A DNA stretch of 32,820 nucleotides, taken from the NCBI GenBank assembly GCA_004000155.1, contig RCSS01000247.1, positions 1 to 32,820 on the forward strand, read 5' to 3'. The notes beneath the pieces were generated by a model. That model had not been told where the DNA came from and searched no databases. It was given only the letters and a program-made list of their open reading frames with translations. How positions within the stretch are numbered: the stretch's first letter is position 1; every line of letters starts with the position of its first letter. This DNA is from Tubulinosema ratisbonensis. Its lineage: Eukaryota > Microsporidia > Tubulinosematidae. Of the stretch, positions 20,615-31,158 are shown piece after piece. A program made the translations under genes and the position numbers.

Positions 20615-22189
20615 TAAAGAGGATTGAATTTGTTAATCATACTGAATAAAGTTTATAAAAGAATCTTTTCTAAGCATTGTGTATTTTTAATGATTTCAGT
20701 AAATCTTAAAAAATCTGTAAAATAAATAAAAAGAGTATAAAAACTTTAGTTTTAAATTTGTTAGCAATTTTTATCATTAAATCTTTGATTTAATTGCTTT
20801 AAAATAAAATAAATTCACATTTAAGTAAACTGTATTCAAAAAATTTTTTGACATTTCTTTATAAAATGTACACAATGTTCATCCTAATTGGCTTGCTCTT
20901 TTTTTATTCTTTTAAAAACTTGAATATTAAAATTTCATATTCACTTTAACAACAATAATTTTACAACATTTTGATAAAAAAATGATTGTTAGTTTTATAT
21001 TTTATAGAATTTGATATTTTAGATTTAAATTTACAAAATAAATACTTTACAAGTATCTTTAAAGTTTTTAATTTTATATCTTGGATTAAAATCATATGTT
21101 TGTTTGGTTTAATCTTTTTTTTCATCAATCAAAATTATTTTCTGAAAACTCACTAAAAAATAAGCTTTTACAGGATAAATAAGAGTCATAGAACAATAAC
21201 ATTATTTAATAGCATGAATAGACTAACTTACACCACATGTTTTTTTGTAAATAACTACATGAAAAGGAATTTTTTTACATAATTTCTCATATCTATAAAT
21301 ATAATTTTTACATCAAAAAGTGCTTAAGTAAATCTAATACTTTAAAAATTTTTTACTATATTTTAATTTAAGACTTGAGAGTTTATTTATTATAACTTAA
21401 ATACAAAATCTCTTCATTTTTAAAAATTTTCTCATTAAAAAACCTACACAAAAAATTAACATTTCTTAAATATTGAATGATAATAATTTTTATAAATTTG
21501 ACTTAATTCTAATCAACTTTGTTATGTTTAAATTAAAATATATTTTTGAAAATTAATAAAAAAGAACATTAAAAGGTTTTTTACATTCTTAGAATAGCTT
21601 ACAGAATTCAATTTATTTTTGATACTTATAACTTTTTTTAAGGAATAATTTTTTTTGGCAATTTAGTCATTAGATATAAAATTTAAAAGATCATTAAATT
21701 TATTAAGTTCAACAAAATTAAACCATAAAATTTTTGATCTTTTTTATAAAATAAAAAAGAATTAAATCTCTTAAATCATCATTGAAGATAATTATAAACT
21801 TTTTTGATCACAACATAATATTTGAATCAACAATAAATTAAATAAAATTCAATATAAAAAATATTAACCAAATGGGTTTTACTTTTATAAAAAATTTTTT
21901 GTCAAATTATGATATTAACTTGCTAGAAATTATCAAGCTTAGAGCCTCTTATCTTTAAATTCTATTGATACTTTAAATTCTATTAATATAAACAGAACTC
22001 TTAAAGTTGTATATATCAAAAATTTTAAATATTTCGATCAAGAACCTGCTTTTGTTTAGGATATACATTCAATTTCATTTAAATTATCTAATTAACTTTT
22101 ATTTTAAACATAATGTATCTTCATAAATTTTTATTTTGAAAAGCTTATTAAAATAAATATTTTATTTTATTTTTTATTAAAAATATATT
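20615..22189. other. A+T-rich intergenic region between convergent genes
   Basis: About 1.6 kb lying at the 3' ends of both neighbours. No gene, relic or repeat recognised. Confidence 0.6.
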
Positions 22190-22492
22190 TTAATTATAAT
22201 TTAAAATAATATAATAGGAACAAGAATCACATTCTATTATCTCATTAGATCCTTCAAACTTACTCCCACATCTACAATTTATGCCATCTAAATACTCTTC
22301 AAAAGAATAACACCCATAAAGAAAACCATTATTGATAAAATTTTCTAATTTATTGTAAACTTCTCTTAATTCTTGTAAAGCATTGTGATTATCTCTATTT
22401 TCTAGCAAAGCAATGTGGTAATTTTTTTTTATTTCATCAAAAGAATCTGTTGGTTTTGATTTTAGCAAATCAAAGCATTCTTGTATGTTCAT
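22190..22492 (-). CDS. DPH4: DPH4/Jjj3-like protein: reduced J domain plus CSL zinc finger, 100 aa
   Basis: Intact short frame from ATG 22492. Residues about 4-50 follow the J-domain pattern (ECFDLLKSKPTDSFDEIKKN, then a Leu-rich helix with LQELREVYNKLENF), and FEEY at 64-67 precedes the metal site. Cys73-x-Cys75 ... Cys88-x2-Cys91-Ser is the CSL (DPH-type) zinc finger. J domain then CSL finger is the layout of DPH4 (yeast Jjj3), a cofactor of diphthamide synthesis on elongation factor 2 in the cytosol; the finger can carry an iron centre for the Dph1/Dph2 step. At 100 residues it is well below the ~150-170 usual elsewhere. The HPD tripeptide needed to stimulate Hsp70 is absent; the loop reads ENRDNHN. 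So electron transfer may remain while Hsp70 coupling is lost. DPH3 is less likely because it lacks the N-terminal helices. Confidence 0.75.
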   Translation of the reverse strand: MNIQECFDLLKSKPTDSFDEIKKNYHIALLENRDNHNALQELREVYNKLENFINNGFLYGCYSFEEYLDGINCRCGSKFEGSNEIIECDSCSYYIILNYN

Positions 22493-22531
22493 TTAAAATT
22501 AAATTAAAAAATAAAAAAATAAATTAAAAAA

Positions 22532-22536
22532 NNNNN
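22532..22536. other. Assembly gap (5 N)
   Basis: Five Ns inside a low-complexity A-rich tract between two minus-strand genes. The true length of the gap is unknown, so the 58-base spacing of the genes is not reliable. Confidence 0.95.
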
Positions 22537-22550
22537 TTCATTTACTTTTT

Positions 22551-23042
22551 TTATTGAAATCTTCTTCGTACATATCCTGGTGCACCACTGACCTCAAAAG
22601 ATTTTTTCTCTTTAAAAGGATCAGTCAAGATAGGTATTTGTGACTCAACACCCCTGTATTTTGACACTATTGGAGAAGTCAAACTAGAAGAAAAATGTAC
22701 TTGTCTGACAGGTTGATTTGCAGCAGAAAAGTATGATTTGGGCCATAAATCTTTTATGTACTTCTTCTTCACTCCCACAGACTTACCTATATCTTTCAAA
22801 TTATTGAAAATTTCATTATAACCTTCTGTTAGTTTGCTAAGATCACTAAAAGTAGAAGCATAAGCATCCTTAATTTTTATATTCTCTTCATTAAGTTTTG
22901 TTCTGAATTTGTCAAGCCTTTGGTTAAAAATAACTCTTTGGTTTGCTAAATGCTGTCTTAGTTGAATCAGTGATATCTCAGCTATCTGTTCAATTTCTTC
23001 TGGTGTTATTGATTTTACAGTGCAAACAAAATAAAATAGCAT
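22551..23042 (-). CDS. Hypothetical protein, 163 aa, hydrophobic N-terminus
   Basis: Intact frame from ATG 23042 to TAA; no CCC motif before the start. The N-terminus MLFYFVCTVKS is short and hydrophobic, like a minimal signal peptide. Residues about 13-90 are strongly helical and probably coiled (EEIEQIAEISLIQLRQHL, then FNQRLDKFRTKLNEENIKIK). The C-terminal half is Ser/Pro-containing and basic at the end (GYVRRRFQ). Base composition is clearly less A+T-rich than its flanks. No family is recognised. It lies upstream of the DPH4-like gene on the same strand, across the small gap, but nothing shows that the two are functionally linked. Confidence 0.7.
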   Translation of the reverse strand: MLFYFVCTVKSITPEEIEQIAEISLIQLRQHLANQRVIFNQRLDKFRTKLNEENIKIKDAYASTFSDLSKLTEGYNEIFNNLKDIGKSVGVKKKYIKDLWPKSYFSAANQPVRQVHFSSSLTSPIVSKYRGVESQIPILTDPFKEKKSFEVSGAPGYVRRRFQ

Positions 23043-23706
23043 AAAATAACAAATATTTTTTCTTTTATGCTTTGTTAATCATTTATGTTTTTTTGAAAAT
23101 CATTTTTATTTTGTTAAACTTATTTGATTGGTTGATAAAAATTATTATAAAATAATAAATAAGTAAATTAATTATAAATTTGAAAATTTTTTTGATGTAA
23201 ATTATTTACTATTTTGAATGTCAAATGCTTAATAAATAGTTTTAGAAATATTTATATTTACTTTATGATTGCTTTTTACTGATCTTTTAGATTAATAATT
23301 TATTTTTAATTAATAAAATAGCATTTTTTATTTATAAATTTTACTTTTAAAAAGTATTTAATTAAACAAAATTTATTTAAAAAATTTAATTTGTTTTTTA
23401 TTTAAAAACATGAACTTGATTCGCTATTTAAACTATTTATGCAAAAAAAAATAGATTAAGCTTATTGAATAAATTAATTGAAAATGTTTAGAATAAATTT
23501 TTGATTATTTTTTTGTTAAATATTTATATTGCGATCAAAACCTTTTAATTTAAGTCGGAAAATCATAACAATAAAATTTTTGTAATCATACCATGAAAAG
23601 TGCCTTCAAAATCCTAATCTGCAGTTACAGAGTTCAGTAAAAAATTCGAGTCAAAATCATAAAAATAAAAGCTTATGCAGTTTGTCGATTATTTTCTAAC
23701 GGCAAT
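23043..23706. other. A+T-rich intergenic region
   Basis: Upstream region of the 163-aa gene. No gene seen. Confidence 0.6.
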
Positions 23707-23812
23707 AAAACGCTGTCTATATTTGAGAAAATGGCGTTTAAATGGTAAATCATATTGCTAACAACAAAATATTGTGATAATCAAATAGAAATGGGGTTTT
23801 AGACAGTGCTTT
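23707..23812. mobile_element. Possible 106-bp MITE with 13-bp inverted ends
   Basis: AAAACGCTGTCTA at 23707-23719 and, inverted, AAAGCACTGTCTA at 23800-23812 (11 of 13 match). A third, single copy AAAACACTGTCTA is at 27144-27156. The interior is non-coding. No target-site duplication is evident, so this is tentative. Confidence 0.3.
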
Positions 23813-24045
23813 AAAGAGAATACATAACTTAACTATCCTTCTTACAAGCTTATTACTTACATAAATCGATTATAAAATTTAAAATGAAAAGAATTTGTTT
23901 TATAAAAGAAAGCTATGAAATGAAAGGGATTTTAATCATTAAGGGGTAAAAAAGTAAATAAAGATTAAAGAAAGAATATTTTTTTTGATTCAAATTGTAT
24001 GAATAAGTGCCGTAGTTTCTTTAAAGATTGATTATACCTCTTCCT

Positions 24046-24261
24046 GTACCAAAGCCTGCAAGATAGGGTAGATTCGGGTATTTATAAAGTGCACGAGTGA
24101 CTTTTAGCAGATTAGAGACTCGCAGTATCTTGGGCTATACCTAATTATGTAGAAACCCATTTTCCTAGATGTTTCTTATTAATAAGTATTAATTCTTGAT
24201 AAAGAAGTTATAGCAAACGATCTTTGTATGGATTTCTCATCCTCAGAAGTCAAAAAACAAA
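24046..24261 (+). mobile_element. SINE-like retroposon, copy B (full length, diverged)
   Basis: Plus-strand copy of about 216 bp, starting GTACCAAAGCCTGCAAG after TTCCT. It keeps GACTCGCAGTATCTTGGGCT, a TGTTTCTTATT block, AAGAAGTTATAGCAAACGAT and an altered 3' end AAGTCAAAAAACAAA. It is the most diverged complete copy at its 3' end, so probably the oldest. No convincing target-site duplication remains. Confidence 0.75.
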
Positions 24262-25084
24262 TCACGTCCTTATTTTCCCTATCTTATTTCTGATATACTA
24301 CGTATCTGATGTTCTTAAAGTAAAATGGGGGTTTTGCACCACTATTATGTTAATTTAACTGTTAATTTTTTAGTGATTAACAATATATTTAGTTGTTTTT
24401 CCTCATATATTTATTTTTTCTTCAAATTTAAGTGAATAATATACAAAAATTTTTAACTTATAATAAAATAATGTGTATATTATTAGAAATCGGATTTTAT
24501 ATATTTTTAACTCAAATAAAGCAATAATGTAATTTTTTCTCAATTACCGTATTCTTAGGCAATTAAATGTTTATCATTATTAAATACATAAAAATCAGAT
24601 ATCTAAACGCATTTGTAATAAAAAAACTTTTGTAAATCAAAAATTTATACTAACTACATCAATAATTTCAAGAATTTTTTTCTATAATATTTAAATAAAT
24701 TCATTGTTTGTTTTAAATACATACTTTGCAGTGCTTAATGTTGACTTTTTAGAGAATCGAAAAAATTGTACTATCGAGAAAAATAATCATTCGTCGTATT
24801 TTAAAAAATAAACTAAAATGGTTTGGTATCACCCATCTAATTTTTGTAGAAAGATTAAAAATTATAACATTAAAGTTTTTACGATTAGAAATTTATCATT
24901 AAAAAAGTAAATATTTTAAATTTGCCGTTTTTCACATTTTCTAAACAAAGCACATCATATAAAGTTTCTTATCGTAGATTAGAATATTAGATATAATATT
25001 TAAAGTTATAAATAAGATTTTAATTTGTTTTTTAGTTTTTATATTAGCACTAAAAATATTTTTTTATTAAAATTGTACTAACAT
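24262..25084. other. A+T-rich spacer
   Basis: No gene or relic recognised. Confidence 0.6.
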
Positions 25085-25306
25085 CGCTTCAAAGAAGTAG
25101 TTAGGCTATTTGTATTCAAGAAAAAATGGCATTGAAAAATTATTAAACACAAACTTATCTCATAGTAATCTTGATCATGAAGGAAGCATTATGGATGGTA
25201 ATTTTATAAAAAATTGTAGAGCGTATAAAAGGAGAGGAATTTTGGACACAAATGATGGTGTTATTGCTAAAAAACAACTCTCACGCTGTTTAAAGATGTT
25301 TTTTTG
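25085..25306 (+). pseudogene. Possible transposase zinc-finger relic
   Basis: An open stretch of about 65 codons that lacks a good start (the frame opens with TTG). It holds GSIMDGNFIKNCRAYKRRGI and LDTNDGVIAKKQLSRC. The spacing Cys ... Gly-Ile-Leu-x-Thr-x-Asp-Gly ... recalls the FLYWCH-type finger of MULEs seen at 4565-4648, with later metal ligands lost. It is less A+T-rich than its surroundings. No transposase core follows. The overlapping minus-strand frame at 25175-25381 is a shadow. A small unrelated gene cannot be ruled out. Confidence 0.3.
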
Positions 25307-28300
25307 ATTTAAAGAGTTTGGTTTTGGGCGCCTAAAATAAAAATTTACTTGACCATATACCGAAAAATTAAGATTTCTCAAAGATTTTTGTTTAACATAT
25401 GAAAGAATTGCAAAATATTGTTGTAAAAATCTAAAATTTCGAATGATGGCTTAATTTAACAGAGTAACTGATTTCTCAACTTAATAAGCTGTCTTAAAGT
25501 TATTTTTGTACGCAGATAAATGCGTTAATAAGAGAAATGAATTAATCTTTCTTGAATTTATGTCAAATATGAACATCTTTAAGTATTAACGACAATATTT
25601 GGATTCTATATGATTTTATTTGCAAAAGTTTAATTCAAAGTAGATAGAAGATTTTCAAAATGTGTAAAATTTAATAATAAACAATTGTTATAAAATTTGC
25701 TTCTAAGAATAGAAATTTTTTAAAAAGCTATGAAATGAGTTTAGACAAACTCTCTTATGTCATATATAAAATCTTAATGCACTTAACAATATTTTAATTG
25801 ATACACTTAAGTTTCATTGAAAATTTCAAAGATATGAAAGCAAAGAATCAGCAAAAAAAGATTTGTACCCTCAAAAAAGGTTTTCTTATTTTGTTAAAAT
25901 AGAATATAACTGTAGATATTATTATAAATTTTGCTCTTGCTAATATAAAAAATCAAACGTTAGAATAAATGAAAAAATCAGAAAAGTTTAAATTTTTTAT
26001 ATTTGTATTTAAAGTTAGTAAAAATTGTTATTTATATTATCTAATAACTGTGTATCAATCACTACAATTGATATTAACAATCAAAATAATTGATTAAAAG
26101 AATAATGGATAAAAATGATGGTTAATCAAATAAATAAGATGATCATTTCAAATTTAATAAAATATCCATTAACAACTAAAGCCTAAAAATGTAATTTTGT
26201 TTGAATACCTAATTATTTAGCAAGGGCTCTGTTTTCTATTCTTCTAATGATTTGGGCATATTGAAAAATAAACACTATATAAATATCTCGTTTCTCTTTT
26301 TAAACTATGTTCAATAATATTACGATCCAAATATAAATTTTTTGAATTTTTTTAGGAATAAGGAAGTAATTTTTCCTGAGCGTTTTAGTGATAAAGTGCA
26401 AATGAGATAACATTTATGGTGAAAATATGAGTGATTATTCTTATCAAATAAACCGTAAATTGGAAAACTATAAAATTGATTCGAAGTGAATTAAAAAATT
26501 AATATTAATTATACTTGAAATCACAAGAAATAACCGGCATCAGTAAACTTTTTTTTGTTCTTTTTAATTGTTTTTTATTATAAATTAAGCAAAAACTTCT
26601 AATAATTATTTTCAATATCTCGTAGTAATTAAGGAGGGTTTATTTCATATTTATAGAAAAATTATATCGATTTTTAAGACTTTTTTAGCTCTAAACTTGC
26701 GATTACAATTAAAATTTTTTCTGGTCTAACTAATATCGTTACTTAGCTAATGAAATAAATTTCATAGAATAAAAATTAATTGCAACGGTTTTGAAAAAAT
26801 ACATTCAACTAAGAAATGTTTAATAAAAAAAAGTTTACCAAAAAGTCAACTCATAATATTTGTCGGCTTACATCATTCATATTGTTAGATAAATAAAATC
26901 TTTTAATGATTTAATTATTTTAAAATATATTCAACACAGAGATTTCCACTAAAAATAAAAATTTTTAAGAAAAAATATGATCATAAACCTTACACAAAAG
27001 CATTGTATCAATCGTTCTATTTTAAATTTTTCCTTCTAGGCAATAAATTGCTTAAAAATTATGGTATTTTTTTATTTTGTGCCTAAAGACAATGCATCAT
27101 TTTTTCGTTTGTTATTCTTTTTTCTTTTAAATAATTTATTAGTAAAACACTGTCTATTAAAAACCAAATTTTAACCATTTAAAAACTCAAAAGACTGTTT
27201 TTTATTTTCTTTTGTGCTGCGAAGTCAAATAATAAATAAATGTTAATATAATACCAGTCTTCTTAAAAACTTTAATATCCTTAAAAAAGAGATTAGTATG
27301 GTTTACTCTGGTTTACATGCATATTATTCAATTTTAATTTTTAAAAATCAAAAATTAATTTATTTCAGCACTAGAATTATATTACTACGTGGTGATGATA
27401 TGCTTATAAAACAAATTGTATGAATTCTATTAAATAATTTCCATTTTTACATAGTATTTATTTGTTAATTTTTAATACTTGCCTCAAGTCAGTTATTTTC
27501 TAAAAAGAGGAAATTATAAATCTATTTTTTTAAATTAACAAATTACTCCTAGTTTATTAAAAACTTAAGATCTAATTTCATTTTTTATTTGAAATATTTA
27601 CGACATGCCATTTTTTCTATACCTGAATAAAAATTTAATTGTTACATAGATAAATTATAAAAAATTTCTCCTAAAAAGTATCAAACTTATTTGCCATAAC
27701 TTCATGTTCTTTAAATTTACCTTCAAAAAAATATAAAACCTTAATTTAAATATTATATATACAAAATTTTAAAAATATTTAAAGATAAGAAAATGCATGA
27801 AGTATCATAAACTTAAAATAATCAACCACAATTTTGATCACATAAAAATATTAGATAATTTTAAAAAGTAATACATAAAGTAAAAGCTAGAATATTCAAA
27901 CGCAATTTAATGTACATCTTTAAAGTATACAAGTTTTATACTTGAAAGAATATTTCTGAGATAAGAGGTAAAAAAGAAAATTTATAATTTATTTATTTGA
28001 TTTGTAAAAAAAGAAGTTTATGTTATAGATTCAAACAAAATTTATCTTTTAGTAATCTATTTTGAATATTTTATAATTTTGACTAAAAGCCCATGGTCAA
28101 AATAAATTACTTAGTGTATATTTACAAAAATAAACATTTTATCTTACATTCTTTAGATGAAATTTAATGCTAATTTTTTATGCATTAAAATTTCTTGAAA
28201 ATTAAAGAAGTAGTATTTTAAAATTTAAATTAAAAAATATGACATTCTTTGAGCTAAATAACATAAACACGCTATAATGTGATAGTTAAAAATAGCTGCT

Positions 28301-29348
28301 TCTTACAATTCATAAAAGTTTACATAAAAATAATATTTTTTATAAATTTAGAACAAAATATTTATTTTTTGACTTTAATTTGATTTTTTTATGAAATTTT
28401 AGATATTTTTTGAAAACGTAAATATAAACTTATAAAGAAATATTTTTAAGTAAATTTAACAAATTTTAACAATAAACACTAATTTTTCACAACAAAATAA
28501 ATAATTTATAAAAAAATCAACACACAGAATAAAACTTACGAATTGTTTATAAAGTTTTACCATTACAAAGTAAAAAATTTTTTTGATTTCCATAAACTAT
28601 TTAGAATTTCATTTAGATTAATTCAATTAGAAAAGGCATGTAAATGTAATTGGCTGTTTTGACAAATTTACTAAAAAGCACTTCTTCGGAAAACTACTCG
28701 CGCAGCAAATTTTAAATAAATTTTTGCCTCTTTATTAAATTTGCCTGTTTTTTGTTTAATTTACTTACCAGAAATTCTTTATTTTTTCAATTCTCAAGAG
28801 AAATAATTGCTAAAAAAGCAATAAAATAATTGAAAAACCACATTTTTATTCTGAAAGCTGCCTTTAAGCATTTTGCAAATCAGATGGAAGAATTTTTTTC
28901 AATAGGAAAAATTAAACGTTATTGTTATTGTAAAAAGAAAAAACAATTAAAAATTAACTTATAATTTATAAACAAACAGTCTTAAAAAATTCACAATTTA
29001 ATAAAAATGTTAAAATTTTAATGTAATTTAGAAAAAATTTTTTTGAAAGAAGAAAACTTTGTCTTAAAATGTCAATTCCTTACTTTCTCAATTAATAAAC
29101 CATTATAACATGTTAAAAGGTTTCAATTTGAACAATAATTAATGTTACAACTTGACAATTATTAAATTAATAACCTTTTGACTTGCACTAAAAGTCTTCG
29201 CACTTTTGTTTATTAAATGTTTGATTTGGTAAACTAATTTAAGCCAAATGAAACTTTATGACTAATTTAAGAAATATCAATCAACAAAAATAAATCTTAC
29301 AAATATTAAAATTTCACAATCAAACTATAAAAATTTAACATAAATTAT
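25307..29348. other. Long A+T-rich spacer (about 4 kb)
   Basis: No gene seen on either strand. Noted items are a single TIR-like motif at 27144-27156 and a 20-codon frame at 26427 (MSDYSYQINRKLENYKIDSK), which is too short to support. Otherwise homopolymer-rich sequence with frequent stops. Confidence 0.55.
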
Positions 29349-29351
29349 CCC
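29349..29351 (+). promoter_or_regulatory. CCC motif directly before the start codon
   Basis: CCC immediately before ATG 29352, as at 16910. Supports this start. Confidence 0.55.
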
Positions 29352-29972
29352 ATGCCTGAAACAAATAAACCAAAAAACCCAAGATCAAGAGCCAACTACC
29401 TAAGAAACCTAGATAGCTATAGAGAAAGAAAAGGGTTTATGAATCCTGTAGCTCAAGAAATTGAATCATTGTTGTTACGTTGGGAAAGTTTGGTCTACTA
29501 CGACATAGACGAGGAAACAATTGATTATTTGAGAAGTAATGAGAAAGAATTTATAAGTAATAATGAGAAAGAAGAAGAAGACACTCAACATAACAGAGAG
29601 AATTGCAAAAATAATAAAATATCTTCAAAAAACAGCTATAAATTAATAGAAGTCTCTAAATCAAACTACATTGATTCTTCTCTACAAAATTATCGCATTG
29701 TAAGCAATGATTGTATAAAATTCGATAAAGAAAATAACAATTCTGTGCAACTTACAAAACAAACAAAAAATATTGTTAGTTTTTTGTGCTCTATTCCCAA
29801 TTGTGGCAAACAATATACATCATCGTACGGGTTAAGTTATCACCATAAACATGGTCATAAGGAAGATGTTGATCCAACTAAAAAATACAAATGTTTCTAT
29901 GTTGGATGTAAAAAGAGGTATAAAAACCCTAATGGCTTGCAATATCATATCAGAAACAATCATAAATCGTAA
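29352..29972 (+). CDS. Sfp1-like C2H2 zinc-finger protein, 206 aa
   Basis: Intact frame with two C2H2 fingers at the C-terminus. Finger 1 uses Cys146, Cys151, His164 and His169 (C-x4-C-x12-H-x4-H). Finger 2 uses Cys181, Cys186, His199 and His204 and reads KYKCFYVGCKKRYKNPNGLQ, close to the YKC...GC-K-YKN-NGL-YH signature of the Sfp1/JAZF1 type. Sfp1 in yeast is a nuclear activator of ribosomal-protein and ribosome-biogenesis genes downstream of TOR. The N-terminal 145 residues are Asn/Lys/Glu-rich with an acidic run near 64-77 (NEKEF, NEKEEED) and a basic start (KPKNPRSRANYLRNL). The protein is much shorter than fungal Sfp1 (over 600 residues), as expected for microsporidia. The gene stands alone. 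The family call is firm for the fingers, less so for orthology. Confidence 0.85.
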   Translation: MPETNKPKNPRSRANYLRNLDSYRERKGFMNPVAQEIESLLLRWESLVYYDIDEETIDYLRSNEKEFISNNEKEEEDTQHNRENCKNNKISSKNSYKLIEVSKSNYIDSSLQNYRIVSNDCIKFDKENNNSVQLTKQTKNIVSFLCSIPNCGKQYTSSYGLSYHHKHGHKEDVDPTKKYKCFYVGCKKRYKNPNGLQYHIRNNHKS

Positions 29973-30625
29973 ATTAAAATATTATTTTATANATTTTATA
30001 ATTTTCCTTAAATTAGCCAAAAAATCATTTTTTTTCTAAAATAATAAAAAATAATAATAAATAATGCTGTTTGCTAAAGCATTGCTTTTTTTAAATAAAA
30101 TAACTAAAATATTTACACGATCTTCTTATTAGGTTATTAAAATATAATGGAGTGAGATTTAGTTTATTAGAAAATTTATTGATACTTTTATAAAAGTAAA
30201 TGTGACGACTTAATCTAATTTTAGACTTTTATAAATGGCATTGAAGATTAATTATATTTATGGTTGAGGTTTTGTTTTAAACTGATTAAATAAGATATTT
30301 TACAGAATTTTTACATTTGCAGTCAGATGCTACTTTATTTAAATTATAATTCAGTAAGTCTTTTTAAATTTTATTATCGAGCTCGTTAAAGACAATGTTA
30401 ATATCTAATAAATCTTTATTTTGCTAAATATCATTGATATTTATATCCTCTGTATTAGCTAAATCATTTTACTCTATAATTATCTTTTTTGATAAATAGA
30501 TTTCATCATATTTTTTTAGTTAAAAATAATAAAACAAATTAAACTTTTAAACACTAATTTAGATAAAAAAACAAGGCTTTTATAAATATATTTTAAGACT
30601 TAAAGAAACTTTAATTACTAGAAAA
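29973..30625. other. Intergenic region between convergent genes
   Basis: About 650 bases, with one N at 29992 and a TAA/AAT microsatellite-like tract at about 30040-30063. No gene seen. Confidence 0.6.
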
Positions 30626-31153
30626 TTAAGATAATCTTTGTCTCTTGGCAGGATTTACTTCAATTCCAGAAGTCTTTTGATTTCCTATAAAGTAATCCAA
30701 AAATGCATTCATCTGAATTAGCAATGATAGCTGATCCTCGTATGAAAAAATCTCATCGAAAATACCTTTTCTTGATTTTTCGAAGCCCATTAAATATCCC
30801 TGGTCTTTAGTCCCCAATTCTGTTTTTTTGTTATTAATTGACAAAAAATCAAATGAATCTGGTGAACATAATTTTTCTTTGTTTATCGTTTCCAGCTTTT
30901 TAACAATTCTTTCAAAATGTATTAATAAAACATCTTTAACAGTTAAGTCGGGTCTCTCGGTCTCTTTTGATAGTTCCTTCTTTGTTTCTTTTGGTTCTTT
31001 GCTCTGATTCATCTGTGAAACTTCTAAATCTTTTTGGGCAGGTCTTTTCATTGCAACAGATGTTTTCTTGGGTTCCTCAAAGAAATTTGAAGTAATAGAT
31101 TTTTTAAGTGGTGCTGTGGCATTTTTAACAAAAACTATCCATAAGAAGTTCAT
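30626..31153 (-). CDS. Hypothetical Lys/Glu-rich protein, 175 aa
   Basis: Intact frame from ATG 31153, preceded by CCC four to six bases upstream of the start. The first residues MNFLWIVFVKNATA could be a short signal peptide. Residues about 35-70 are Lys/Glu/Pro-rich with repeated KE and KETK blocks (KEPKETKKELSKETERP). Residues about 72-160 look like a small helical domain (VKDVLLIHFERIVKKLETIN; later EDQLSLLIQMNAFLDYF). It ends in NPAKRQRLS, a nuclear-localisation-like basic cluster. Signal peptide and nuclear signal pull in different directions, so either the hydrophobic start or the basic tail has another meaning; an internal Met at residue 35 could be the start of a nuclear form. No family recognised. 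It converges on the zinc-finger gene. Confidence 0.75.
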   Translation of the reverse strand: MNFLWIVFVKNATAPLKKSITSNFFEEPKKTSVAMKRPAQKDLEVSQMNQSKEPKETKKELSKETERPDLTVKDVLLIHFERIVKKLETINKEKLCSPDSFDFLSINNKKTELGTKDQGYLMGFEKSRKGIFDEIFSYEDQLSLLIQMNAFLDYFIGNQKTSGIEVNPAKRQRLS

Positions 31154-31155
31154 AT

Positions 31156-31158
31156 GGG
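31156..31158 (-). promoter_or_regulatory. CCC motif near the start codon
   Basis: CCC ends three bases before the ATG at 31153 on the minus strand. Third example of the motif in the window. Confidence 0.45.

Noticed and set aside
25175..25381. Minus-strand 68-codon frame
   Set aside because: Shadow of the 25085-25306 stretch with no features of its own.
29851..30039. Plus-strand 62-codon frame
   Set aside because: Shadow of the zinc-finger gene running into T-rich spacer and across an N.
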